Shown here: positions 52,578 to 60,824 of the stretch, one piece after another
Layout: the number at the start of each line of letters is the position of its first letter
How positions within the stretch are numbered: position 1 is the first letter of the stretch
Assembly (NCBI GenBank): GCA_045107005.1
Contig: JBGCFP010000186.1
Coordinates: 1-64,000 of the forward strand
DNA: 64,000 nucleotides
DNA from: JBCCMA01 sp045107005
Lineage (GTDB): Bacteria > Pseudomonadota > Gammaproteobacteria > Steroidobacterales > JBCCMA01
Reading direction: 5' to 3'
Position numbers and translations under genes: made by a program
The notes under the pieces: generated by a model
What the model was told of the DNA's origin: nothing
Seen by the model: only the letters and a program-made list of their open reading frames with translations
Database searches by the model: none

Positions 52578-54683
52578 TCAGGCGGCAGACTGCTCTTCCG
52601 CCAACTGCACTTTTGGCAATGCAACGGTGAACGTGCTGCCTTCGCCGGGCGCTGACTCGACGGTCAAGGTGCCGCCGTGTTTCTCGATGATTATCTGACG
52701 CGCAATCGCGAGACCCTGGCCGGTGCCACGGCCGACTTCCTTCGTCGTGAAGAAGGGATTGAAAATCTTCTTCTGCGTCTCTTCATCCATCCCGATGCCG
52801 GTGTCAGCGACCGCTATGTACACGTTGTCGTCGTCGGCACTGGTGCTAACGGTAATGGCGCCGAGCGCCGCCCCAACCCCTGCCACCGTTCGTGCGTCGC
52901 TGACGGCGTGGCCCGCGTTCACAATAATGTTCAGAAGCACCTGGTTGATGGCGGAAGGGACGCACGACACAACGCCGACGTCATCGCTCAAATCAAGCTC
53001 CATGGTGGCGTGATATTTCCACTCATTGCGTGCCACGACCGACACCGATTCGATCATCCGATTCAGATCGGTCTGCTCAAGCATTTCGGACCCCGGATGG
53101 GAGAATTCTTTCATCGCCAGCACGATTCGCGAGATGCTGGAAACGCCCTCACGAGACTGCGTAAGCGCACTGGGAAGCTCTTCCAACAGGAACCCCAAAT
53201 CTGCGGCGTCAGCGAGCGCTGCGACTTCGACACCGTCCACGGCCTCCTCGCGCTCGGTGCAGCGATCAATGTAATCGAGCAACGGCTGCAGCTGAGTGAC
53301 GGCCTCGTCAATGAAACTCAAATTATCGCTGACATACTGACTCGGCGTATTAATTTCGTGGGCGATCCCGGCCGCCAGTTGCCCGATCGCTTCCAATTTC
53401 TGCGCGGTAGCGAGCTCATCCTCGATACGGGCTTTTTCGCGCGCCAACGCGTGCTGCGACGTCAGATCGAAAAAGCTGCACATTGCCCCGGCCGGTTTGC
53501 CCTCTTCGTCCATTAGCGGTGCGCCGAAGACGCGGCCCTCAAGACGCTCGCCGTTACGCTTGACCATCGTAATTTCCCACGTGATCGATTCGTTGCGCGT
53601 GAAATGACGATGCGCCAGCGTGCGCATCTGCGCGCGGTCTTCAATCGCCATAAAATCAAAACCCTTCTTGCCGAGCACTTCTTCCCGGCTGTAACCGGTG
53701 CGTTCCAGCCAGAAGGCGTTGACATCGTTGATGACGCCAACCGCGTCGACGGTATACATCATCACCGGCGTCGTATCGTAAAGCTTGCGGTTGTACTCGC
53801 GGCTGGTCACGACCTCGCGACGCGCCGTCTCCAGTTCCGTGACGTCCACGAAGGCTCCCTCGAGCGTTGGCTCCCGACCTTCGACGCTCACCAGGCGCAG
53901 GCTCATGCGGACATCTCGCAGCTGATCGTCCGGGCCCATCAGACTCCAGCTGGCGTTAATCTGTTCGGTCTCACCCGACCGGGACATGGTTTCGTAAGAC
54001 GCAACAAACAGCTCGTGATGCCCGAGTGCGTTGAGCGCATCGAGATCGGAAACGCCCATATTAGTGAGCAGCGCCTCATTGGCACGCGAATAGTGACCGC
54101 TTGACGTACACTGAAACATCGGAATGGGTAGCGTCGCGAACGTATGTTCAATCTTCTGTTTGCTCTCGGCCAACTCTCTTCCGGTTACGGCATGCTTGGT
54201 CTCATCAAGGATGATGCAGTGCGCACCGCGGATGTTTCCTTCCGGTGTCTTTAGCAAATTGGCCGACACCGAAGCGTGTAACCGTTCTCCGGCTCGAGTC
54301 AGGAAATTCACTTCCAGATTCTTGATAAATCCGTTGGCCATCAGGTCGACGTGCAGGCCCTCACGGCAGTCTTCGTGTAGAGCTTCCTCGTAATCCGGCG
54401 CAATGAATTCACGCGTCGGCCGACCGATCACCTCGCTCGCCTGGTACCCCATCGCCGTCAGCCACGCCTTGTTGGCCCGGGTAATTACGGCGGTTTGGTC
54501 GATGGAGTACATCATGATCGGAGACTCGTGATAGAGCTCCTCCAGCGACGTAACGGCTTCGGTTAGTAACGGAACGTCGCTCTTGGCATCATCAAGCGCG
54601 CGCGAGCGCAACGTTGTCCACAGGACAGCGACCAGCAGAACGATAGACAGACCGACCAGCGGCATTTCGGGGAGTATTGCCAT
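52578..54683 (-). CDS. multi-PAS sensor histidine kinase
   Basis: 701 residues. An N-terminal membrane helix (PLVGLSIVLLVAVLWTTL, about residues 8-25) is followed by three PAS domains: about 45-165 (MMYSIDQTAVITRANKAWL), 175-295 (FQCTSSGHYSRANEALL) and 298-420 (MMYTVDAVGVINDVNAFWL). The dimerisation helix has GIAHEINTPSQYV with the phospho-accepting His. The ATPase end has NIIVNAGHAV, DTGIGMDEETQKKIFNPFF and GTGQGLAI. No periplasmic sensor domain, so the signal is likely cytoplasmic or redox/light via PAS. There is no response regulator adjacent. Confidence 0.93.
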   Translation of the reverse strand: MAILPEMPLVGLSIVLLVAVLWTTLRSRALDDAKSDVPLLTEAVTSLEELYHESPIMMYSIDQTAVITRANKAWLTAMGYQASEVIGRPTREFIAPDYEEALHEDCREGLHVDLMANGFIKNLEVNFLTRAGERLHASVSANLLKTPEGNIRGAHCIILDETKHAVTGRELAESKQKIEHTFATLPIPMFQCTSSGHYSRANEALLTNMGVSDLDALNALGHHELFVASYETMSRSGETEQINASWSLMGPDDQLRDVRMSLRLVSVEGREPTLEGAFVDVTELETARREVVTSREYNRKLYDTTPVMMYTVDAVGVINDVNAFWLERTGYSREEVLGKKGFDFMAIEDRAQMRTLAHRHFTRNESITWEITMVKRNGERLEGRVFGAPLMDEEGKPAGAMCSFFDLTSQHALAREKARIEDELATAQKLEAIGQLAAGIAHEINTPSQYVSDNLSFIDEAVTQLQPLLDYIDRCTEREEAVDGVEVAALADAADLGFLLEELPSALTQSREGVSSISRIVLAMKEFSHPGSEMLEQTDLNRMIESVSVVARNEWKYHATMELDLSDDVGVVSCVPSAINQVLLNIIVNAGHAVSDARTVAGVGAALGAITVSTSADDDNVYIAVADTGIGMDEETQKKIFNPFFTTKEVGRGTGQGLAIARQIIIEKHGGTLTVESAPGEGSTFTVALPKVQLAEEQSAA

Positions 54684-54743
54684 ACTTTGACATTAGCGGC
54701 AGCTGGCAATGGATCTTTAGGACCAAATGGGCCGAGGCAACAG

Positions 54744-56159
54744 CTAGACCAGTTTTCCAGGATTCATCCGACCATCCGGGTCCAGCGCGAGTTTGATTGC
54801 TCGCATGGCGGCCAGCGCCGAGGGCTGCTTGTACTGCGCCAACGCGCCCTTCTTCAGCAGGCCGATACCGTGCTCGGCGCTGAAAGAGCCGTCCATTTCG
54901 ACCGCCAAATCGTGCACCGCCGCCGACAACTGTGTCGCGTAGCGAGTCTTGAAAGCCACCGGGTCGTCCTCGACGGGCGCCAGCAAATTGTAGTGAAGAT
55001 TGCCGTCCCCGATGTGCCCGTAGACCGAGTAGCGACAGTCCGCGACCTGTCCAACACGCCGCGGTGCTTCGTCCAGATAGTCGGGGATGCGGCTGATCAT
55101 GACCGACACGTCGTGCTTCACTGACATGCCCGCGTGTTTCTCCGCTTCCGGGATGCTCTCGCGCAGCTGCCACAGTCGCGCGCGCTGCTGCCCCGAATCG
55201 GCGATCGTGCCGTCGAGAATCTCTCCTTGCTCCATCCCGTCCATCAAAATGGCTTCGACCACGTCGCGCAACGCCTGATCCGACTGCCCGTTCGACAACT
55301 CAATCAGAACGTAGTGTTCGTACGGCTCGTCCAGCGGATCGTAGGTGCCGTCGATGTGGGTCAGCACCAGCTCCAGCGCGGGTCGCGTGAGGTATTCGAA
55401 CGACGTGACCGCGTCGCCACTATGGCGACGTGACCGCCCGAGCAACGCGCAGGCAGCTGCGGCATTCTTGACCGCAAGAAAAGCGGTATGTCGCGCGTTC
55501 GGCTTGGGGAACAGTTTGAGCACGGCACCCGTAATAATGCCCAGCGTACCTTCGGCGCCAATGAACAGATTTTTGAGGTCGTAGCCGGTGTTGTCCTTGC
55601 GCAGCCCACTCAAACCGTTGATGACCTCGCCGTCAGGCAGCACCACTTCGATCCCCAACACCAGATCGCGAGCGTTGCCGTAGCGTAAGACCGCGAGGCC
55701 TCCGGCGTTGGTCGCCAGGTTGCCGCCGATCTGGCAGCTCCCTTCCGAGCCCATGCTCAGCGGAAACAACAGGTCGTGTCCGTCCGCTTCAGCCTGAGCG
55801 CGTGCCAGAACCAGGCCGGCGTCAACGGTCATCGTAAAACCAATCGCATCAAGCTCTCGCACCTGATTCATCCGGCTGAGCGACAGCAAGATCTCACCGT
55901 GTTCGTCATTGGGTGTCGCGCCACCGCAGTAGCCCGTGTTGCCACCTTGCGGGACCACCCCTAAACCGGCCTCGTGGCACGCGGCCATCACGGCCGCCAC
56001 TTCCGCCGTATTTGCGGGTCGCACAATCAGTGCAGCGCGACCGTCGTACAACCGGCGTTCGTCGGTCAGGTAGGCGGGCCACTGCGACGGATCGTCAACC
56101 ACGCCTTGCGGCCCGACGATCTGACGAATCCGCGCGAGCGCCTGATCGCGGGTGGACAT
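54744..56159 (-). CDS. FAD-binding oxidoreductase, D-2-hydroxyglutarate dehydrogenase-like
   Basis: 471 residues. FAD_binding_4 site: VVPQGGNTGYCGG, SMGSEGSCQIGGNLATNAGG and LRYGNARDLVLG. C-terminal substrate domain ends with FSAEHGIGLLKKGALAQYK and ALDPDGRMNPGKL, typical of GlcD/D-2-hydroxyglutarate dehydrogenases. It follows serA with a one-base overlap (TAATG). Work in Pseudomonas stutzeri has shown that a D-2-hydroxyglutarate dehydrogenase helps SerA by oxidising the D-2-hydroxyglutarate that SerA makes from 2-oxoglutarate. The gene order here fits that coupling; the substrate call is inference. Confidence 0.9.
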   Translation of the reverse strand: MSTRDQALARIRQIVGPQGVVDDPSQWPAYLTDERRLYDGRAALIVRPANTAEVAAVMAACHEAGLGVVPQGGNTGYCGGATPNDEHGEILLSLSRMNQVRELDAIGFTMTVDAGLVLARAQAEADGHDLLFPLSMGSEGSCQIGGNLATNAGGLAVLRYGNARDLVLGIEVVLPDGEVINGLSGLRKDNTGYDLKNLFIGAEGTLGIITGAVLKLFPKPNARHTAFLAVKNAAAACALLGRSRRHSGDAVTSFEYLTRPALELVLTHIDGTYDPLDEPYEHYVLIELSNGQSDQALRDVVEAILMDGMEQGEILDGTIADSGQQRARLWQLRESIPEAEKHAGMSVKHDVSVMISRIPDYLDEAPRRVGQVADCRYSVYGHIGDGNLHYNLLAPVEDDPVAFKTRYATQLSAAVHDLAVEMDGSFSAEHGIGLLKKGALAQYKQPSALAAMRAIKLALDPDGRMNPGKLV

Positions 56160-57388
56160 TAGTGCAGAACGCGGGCGCGAATGGTGCCCGCCACGTTACG
56201 CAGATCGTCGACCAGTGCGTTCGCGTCAGCCAGCTCAACGTCCATGACCACGTAACCCACCTGCGGCGACGTTTGCAGGTACTGGGCAGCAATGTTCACG
56301 GCGTGGCTCGAGAAAACCCGGTTGATCTGTTCCATAACGCCGGGAACATTTCGGTGCACGTGCAAGATGCGGCGTTTGTCGTAGTGATCAGGGATCGACA
56401 CCTGCGGAAAATTAACCGCCGCGGTCGTGGAGCCGTTGTCGCTGTACTTGATCATTTTGGCCGCGACGTCCAGCGCGATGTTTTCCTGGGCTTCGTGGGT
56501 GCTCCCGCCAATATGTGGCGTCAAAATGACGTTGTCGAAATTGCGCAGCGGCGACAAAAACTCGTCGGCGTTGCTCTTGGGTTCACTGGGAAAGACGTCG
56601 ATTGCTGCGCCCGCAACGTGGCCGGACGCCAGCGCGCTGGCCAGAGCGTCTATGTCGACGACGGTTCCACGCGACGCGTTAATCAAAAAGCTGCCCGGAC
56701 GCATTTTCTCGATTTGGCTGGCGCCGAACATCAATTGCGTCTGCGGCGTTTCCGGCACGTGCAGGGAGACGACGTCCACTTCTTCGAGCAACGTGTCCAG
56801 ATCCGGCAACGCCTGGGCATTGCCTAGCGGCAGCTTGTTGTCGATATCGAAGTAACTGACCCGTAAGCCCAGGCTTTCAGCGAGCACGCCCAGCTGACTC
56901 CCGATGTGGCCGTAGCCAACGATACCCAAATGCTTGCCGCGCGCTTCGAACGAGCCGGTCGCAGACTTCAGCCATTCGCCGCGATGGGCCGCTGCATTTT
57001 TGGCGGGGATACCGCGCATCAGAAAAACGATCTGCGCCAGCACCAGTTCGGCCACACTGCGGGTGTTGGAAAAAGGAGCGTTGAACACCGGAATTCCGGC
57101 AAGCTCAGCGGCCACGAGATCGACCTGATTGGTACCGATACAAAAACACCCTGCACCCACCAGTTTGGGCGCAGCGCCGATCACCTCGGCAGTCAAATTC
57201 GTGCGCGAGCGCAAGCCCACAAAATGCGCGTCAGCCAGTGCATCGCGCAGCGCGTCGCCGCTAAGAGCCGTCGGGTAGGCTTTGACGTTGGTGTAGCCGG
57301 CCGCGTTCAGCGCTTCGGTGGCCACCGGGTGAATGCCCTCGAGCAAAACGACACGAATGCGATCTTTTGGTAGCGAGAGTTTGGTCAT
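56159..57388 (-). CDS. serA: D-3-phosphoglycerate dehydrogenase with ACT domain
   Basis: 409 residues, the E. coli SerA length. Starts MTKLSLPKDRIRVVLLEGIH. Motifs: LGIVGYGHIGSQLGVLAE (NAD fold), NASRGTVVDIDALA, and GGSTHEAQENIA with the catalytic His. The C-terminal ACT domain reads HVHRNVPGVMEQINRVFSSHAVNIAAQY. It makes 3-phosphohydroxypyruvate, the first step of serine synthesis, with serine feedback. The downstream D-2-hydroxyglutarate dehydrogenase-like gene overlaps by one base. Confidence 0.96.
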   Translation of the reverse strand: MTKLSLPKDRIRVVLLEGIHPVATEALNAAGYTNVKAYPTALSGDALRDALADAHFVGLRSRTNLTAEVIGAAPKLVGAGCFCIGTNQVDLVAAELAGIPVFNAPFSNTRSVAELVLAQIVFLMRGIPAKNAAAHRGEWLKSATGSFEARGKHLGIVGYGHIGSQLGVLAESLGLRVSYFDIDNKLPLGNAQALPDLDTLLEEVDVVSLHVPETPQTQLMFGASQIEKMRPGSFLINASRGTVVDIDALASALASGHVAGAAIDVFPSEPKSNADEFLSPLRNFDNVILTPHIGGSTHEAQENIALDVAAKMIKYSDNGSTTAAVNFPQVSIPDHYDKRRILHVHRNVPGVMEQINRVFSSHAVNIAAQYLQTSPQVGYVVMDVELADANALVDDLRNVAGTIRARVLH

Positions 57389-57523
57389 GGTGAGTCCAGG
57401 CGTTCAGCTTGGCTGCATTGCACCATCGCACAGCGCCTCACGCAAGGGCGCGCGCGAAAATCGATCAATGCCGCGGTCAAACCCTCGTGCCTGATTCACT
57501 CACCACGGTCCCTGTAAGCCCAG

Positions 57524-58387
57524 TCAGACGATGTTGCGGCCCGGCAAACCGTTCCGGCGCTTTTTCGGAGTCTCTCGCGGCCACTGGGACGGCGTCGAGA
57601 GTAATCGCTTCGCCGCCCGAGATTTTTGCAATACTGCCGGCGCCATACTGGCCTCGGGCGGTGGTCGACTCACGTCACGCATCAACAGCGTGTCAACCAC
57701 CCTGTCCGAGGCGCCGTCATAAAAGCCCACGTCATCGTCCCAGTGTTTCGGGTTATAGAACGTACCAAACAACAAATCCCAGACCATCAGGTCGCCGTAG
57801 TTGGATCCGTGCCGACCGCGCTGATGATGGACCGCGTGCAGCTCGGGTCTGGCGATCAAACTGCCCAACCAGCGAGGTGTGCGCAAATTCGCATGCGAAA
57901 ACAGCGAGATCAGTCCGGCCAGTACGCCAGTGATCGCGGCGGCTTGAGGGGTCAGACCGAACACGACGGTCAGTGCGAAACTGCTGACGAACGTGAACCC
58001 GAGCATGTCCAACGGGTGAAAATACAGCGCGCCGTAAATATCGAGCCGCTCCGCACTGTGGTGCATTTGATGAAACGCGCGCCACAAGAATTCGAAGTGA
58101 TGCAGCGCGCGATGCCACAGATAGTGAAAAAATTGCATTACCGCATACCCCACCGCGATGGACAGGGCGAGCGGCAGTGAAGACGCGTCGAACATCGTGA
58201 CGTCGGCCATGATGTCCATCCACAGATAAGGCGTGTAGCTCGCCAGTGCCAGGTACAGCGCGGCAGACGCCACACCACGCAGGCGCCACCAGCGCGCCGC
58301 CGGGTAGTCACGTGCCGGCGCCACCGTGTCGACCAGGGCGAACACGACAAAGCCGCCCGCCAGCATGAAATTATAGATATTGAACAT
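57524..58387 (-). CDS. sterol desaturase/fatty acid hydroxylase family protein
   Basis: 287 residues with about four membrane helices. The di-iron His boxes are in place: HYLWHRALHH, HQMHHSAE and HAVHHQRGRHG. A lipid or sterol is the expected substrate, oxidised with O2; the exact one is unknown. It is transcribed divergently from the BTAD/hydrolase gene with about 147 bp between the starts, so the regulator may act on it. The last 30 residues (KRLLSTPSQWPRETPKKRR) are basic and cytoplasmic. Confidence 0.9.
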   Translation of the reverse strand: MFNIYNFMLAGGFVVFALVDTVAPARDYPAARWWRLRGVASAALYLALASYTPYLWMDIMADVTMFDASSLPLALSIAVGYAVMQFFHYLWHRALHHFEFLWRAFHQMHHSAERLDIYGALYFHPLDMLGFTFVSSFALTVVFGLTPQAAAITGVLAGLISLFSHANLRTPRWLGSLIARPELHAVHHQRGRHGSNYGDLMVWDLLFGTFYNPKHWDDDVGFYDGASDRVVDTLLMRDVSRPPPEASMAPAVLQKSRAAKRLLSTPSQWPRETPKKRRNGLPGRNIV

Positions 58388-58534
58388 AACGCTCTCCTTA
58401 CCCTAGACTCGTGGTCCTGGATCCACCGGGATGATGGTGCTCATCGTCAGTCGAGTGTTCAGAGCGGCCGTGGAAGCAACCGTTGGTAAGAGCGTGGAAA
58501 TTTCAGCACACAGCAAGCCGGGGCGGACAGGACG

Positions 58535-60112
58535 ATGAGCGAGTTGCAGATTTTGGTCTTGGGCGAACTACAAGTCACCCGCGATGGAGACGCCGTCGCA
58601 TTGCCGGCATCGCGCAAAACGCGCGCGTTGCTGGCCTATCTTGCAATGACGGCGCGCCCGCATCGGCGCGATCGTCTGTGCGAGCTTCTGTGGGAAATCC
58701 CGGACGATCCGCGGGCCGCGCTGCGCTGGTCGCTCAGCAAGCTGCGTTCCGTGGTCAACGAGCCCAAGGCACCGCGTATCATTGCCGATCGTGAGCGGGT
58801 CGAGCTCGACACGGATGGCATTGCGCTCGATCTGCACACCATCTCAGCGGCCATCGAGGGCAGCGATCTGACGCTCGAAGATCTGCTGTCGCTCGCCGAG
58901 CAACTGGCCGAGCCACTGTTGGCAGGAATCGATCTACCCGGTCAGGAACCGTTTGCTCGCTGGTTACAGGCCGAGCGCGCCCAAGTCGCCAAACACAGCG
59001 CCAGAGTCGCCAGTTTGATTCGCCAACATCCCGATTTACCCGCCTCCGACGCGCTGAACTGGGCACAAAGGTGGCTAGAGTGCGATCCGTATAATGCCGA
59101 TGCCGCGCGTCAAATGGTGGCCGATCACAAACGTTTCGGCCAAGCCAGTGAAGCGACACAGCTGGCGATCGAGCTGACCACTCGCTTCCGCAACGCTGGC
59201 GTAACCCTCGACTGGCAATCGTCGTCAGCGGTCACTGCACCGCCCGAAGATGAGGCGACCGAGGGACGACGACTTCTGGCTCGTCAACGTATCCAGTTCT
59301 GCGCCGCCACGGACGATGTGCGTATTGCCTACGCAACGGTCGGCGAAGGCCCTCCCGTCATCAAGGCGGCCAATTGGCTCAGTCACCTCGAGCTCGACTG
59401 GGATGCGCCAATCTGGAGCCCCTTGTTCCGGCGCCTCGCTCAGCGACACCGCTTGGTCCGTTACGACGAACGTGGCAACGGCCTGTCAGACTGGGACGTC
59501 AAAGACATCAGTTTTGACGCCTTCATGACCGATCTGGAGTCGGTCATCGAGGCCAGCGGTCTGGAACGGTTCGCGCTTCTGGGCATTTCCCAAGGTGCGT
59601 CAGTATCCATTGAATACGCCGTCCGATATCCCGAACGCGTCACCCATCTCGTGCTGTTCGGTGCTTACGTGGCGGGCTGGCGCATTGACGCCGGCGATGA
59701 CGTGACCAGTGAGCGCGAAGCCATCATGACGCTGACCAAGACCGGTTGGGGGCGCAATGATCCCACCTATCGCCAGATCTTCTCTTCGACCTTCATGCCC
59801 AGCGCCACACCCGAAGAAATGAACTGGTTCAACGAATTTCAGCGCCAGACCACGTCGCCGGAAAACGCATCGCGCTTTTTATCCGCGTTTGGCGACATTG
59901 ACGTCCGTGACCGTCTGTCCGAAGTCAAAGTGCCAACGCTCGTGCTGCACTCGCGCGGTGATCGGAGGATTCCGTTTGACGTCGGTCGGGACATCGCCGC
60001 GCGCATTCCCAACGCGCAGTTCGTCGGCCTCGAAAGCGACGGTCATTTACTGCTTGGCCGCGAACAGGCGTCCGATGAATTTGTCCAGGCAGTCCAGGAT
60101 TTTCTCGCCTGA
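58535..60112 (+). CDS. SARP/BTAD-type regulator fused to alpha/beta hydrolase
   Basis: 525 residues. Residues 1-100 form a winged-helix DNA-binding part (LGELQVTRDGDAVALPASRKTRALLAYLA, HRRDRLCELLW), and about 105-225 the bacterial transcriptional activator (BTAD) helices (WAQRWLECDPYNADAARQMVADHKR). Residues about 250-525 are an alpha/beta hydrolase: VGEGPPVIKAANW, RLVRYDERGNGLSDW, LLGISQGASVSIEYA with Ser352 as nucleophile, TLVLHSRGDRRIPFD and SDGHLLL. A hydrolase fused to a regulator suggests that a bound or cleaved ester controls DNA binding. It diverges from the sterol desaturase gene. Confidence 0.92.
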   Translation: MSELQILVLGELQVTRDGDAVALPASRKTRALLAYLAMTARPHRRDRLCELLWEIPDDPRAALRWSLSKLRSVVNEPKAPRIIADRERVELDTDGIALDLHTISAAIEGSDLTLEDLLSLAEQLAEPLLAGIDLPGQEPFARWLQAERAQVAKHSARVASLIRQHPDLPASDALNWAQRWLECDPYNADAARQMVADHKRFGQASEATQLAIELTTRFRNAGVTLDWQSSSAVTAPPEDEATEGRRLLARQRIQFCAATDDVRIAYATVGEGPPVIKAANWLSHLELDWDAPIWSPLFRRLAQRHRLVRYDERGNGLSDWDVKDISFDAFMTDLESVIEASGLERFALLGISQGASVSIEYAVRYPERVTHLVLFGAYVAGWRIDAGDDVTSEREAIMTLTKTGWGRNDPTYRQIFSSTFMPSATPEEMNWFNEFQRQTTSPENASRFLSAFGDIDVRDRLSEVKVPTLVLHSRGDRRIPFDVGRDIAARIPNAQFVGLESDGHLLLGREQASDEFVQAVQDFLA

Positions 60113-60167
60113 CCTCGCGCCATGAATCAGACGTTGGCGGGCAATTTTTGCGCCAGCCGCCGACGGC

Positions 60168-60656
60168 TCACGGCGCCGCGACGAACGTCTCCAGGAACAG
60201 TTTGGCAATCGGTGACTCGTGAACCCGCGCGGCGTACAGTGGATTGGGCCAGTTCAACGCGTCGGTATTGCCCAACGCCACCAGCGCCCAGTCATCGTCG
60301 GGCGTTTTGAGCAATAGCCCCGCGTAGGCGTCGGGCCACCAGCCCGAATGCCAGACCAAACGCCGGCCCCTCCAGTTTTGCACGTACCAGCCGTACGCGT
60401 ACGCCGCTGGCTGACCGTCAGGCTCCAGCGCGGGCGTCCACATTTGTTCGAGCATTTCGGGCTTTAGAATGCGGCCTTCGTCCAACGCAATCGAGTAGTT
60501 GGCCAGATCCACCGCGCTGGCATAGAACTCCTCACTGGATCGTTGACACAGCATAAGCAGACCTCCGCTCGGACGCGACAGGAAACAACCCGTGAACCCC
60601 GAAACCGGCATACAACGGCCGGGATCGACGCCCGCGTGCGATATGAAGTCTACGGC
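60168..60656 (-). pseudogene. C-terminal fragment of a class C beta-lactamase-like serine hydrolase
   Basis: The open frame reads about 163 codons with the C-terminal part of this fold: SSEEFYASAVDLANYSIALDEGRIL, AYGWYVQNWRGRRLVWHSGWWPDAY and LLLKTPDDDWALVALGN. HSGW is the third (KTG-like) motif. The N-terminal half with the SxxK and YxN residues is missing; a stop lies at 60657-60659 and the dispersed repeat begins just beyond it. The fragment is therefore judged not functional, perhaps cut off by the repeat. The closest start codon is at 60611 (147 residues). Confidence 0.65.
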
Positions 60657-60693
60657 TTACGTTGTTTGAAGGAACTCTGACGACCGCTGACGT

Positions 60694-60785
60694 GCGATAT
60701 CGAGGTCAGCGGGCCGCTACGCCGTTTGGGGCAATTCCGCGGACCGCTTGCGCGCGATATCGAGGTCAGCGGGCCGCTGACCTCG
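60694..60785. repeat. dispersed repeat, tandem and palindromic
   Basis: A 25-base unit starting gcgatatcgaggtcagcggg occurs at 60694-60718 and again, identical, at 60754-60778, spaced 60 bases. Between and before them is ccgtttgggg (60722-60731) and tccgcggaccgcttg (60736-60750), in the order and near spacing of the repeat at 36865-36912. The end forms a palindrome, cgaggtcagcgg and ccgctgacctcg (60761-60785, one-base centre). It lies between the truncated hydrolase and pbpC. Confidence 0.8.
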
Positions 60786-60824
60786 GCAACAAACCCGCGA
60801 CTGAAAAAATCAGGAGACCGGCAG

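Noticed and set aside
60694..60778. Possible CRISPR array (25-base repeats, 35-base interval)
   Set aside because: Only two units, no cas genes, and the interval matches another genomic repeat rather than a unique spacer.
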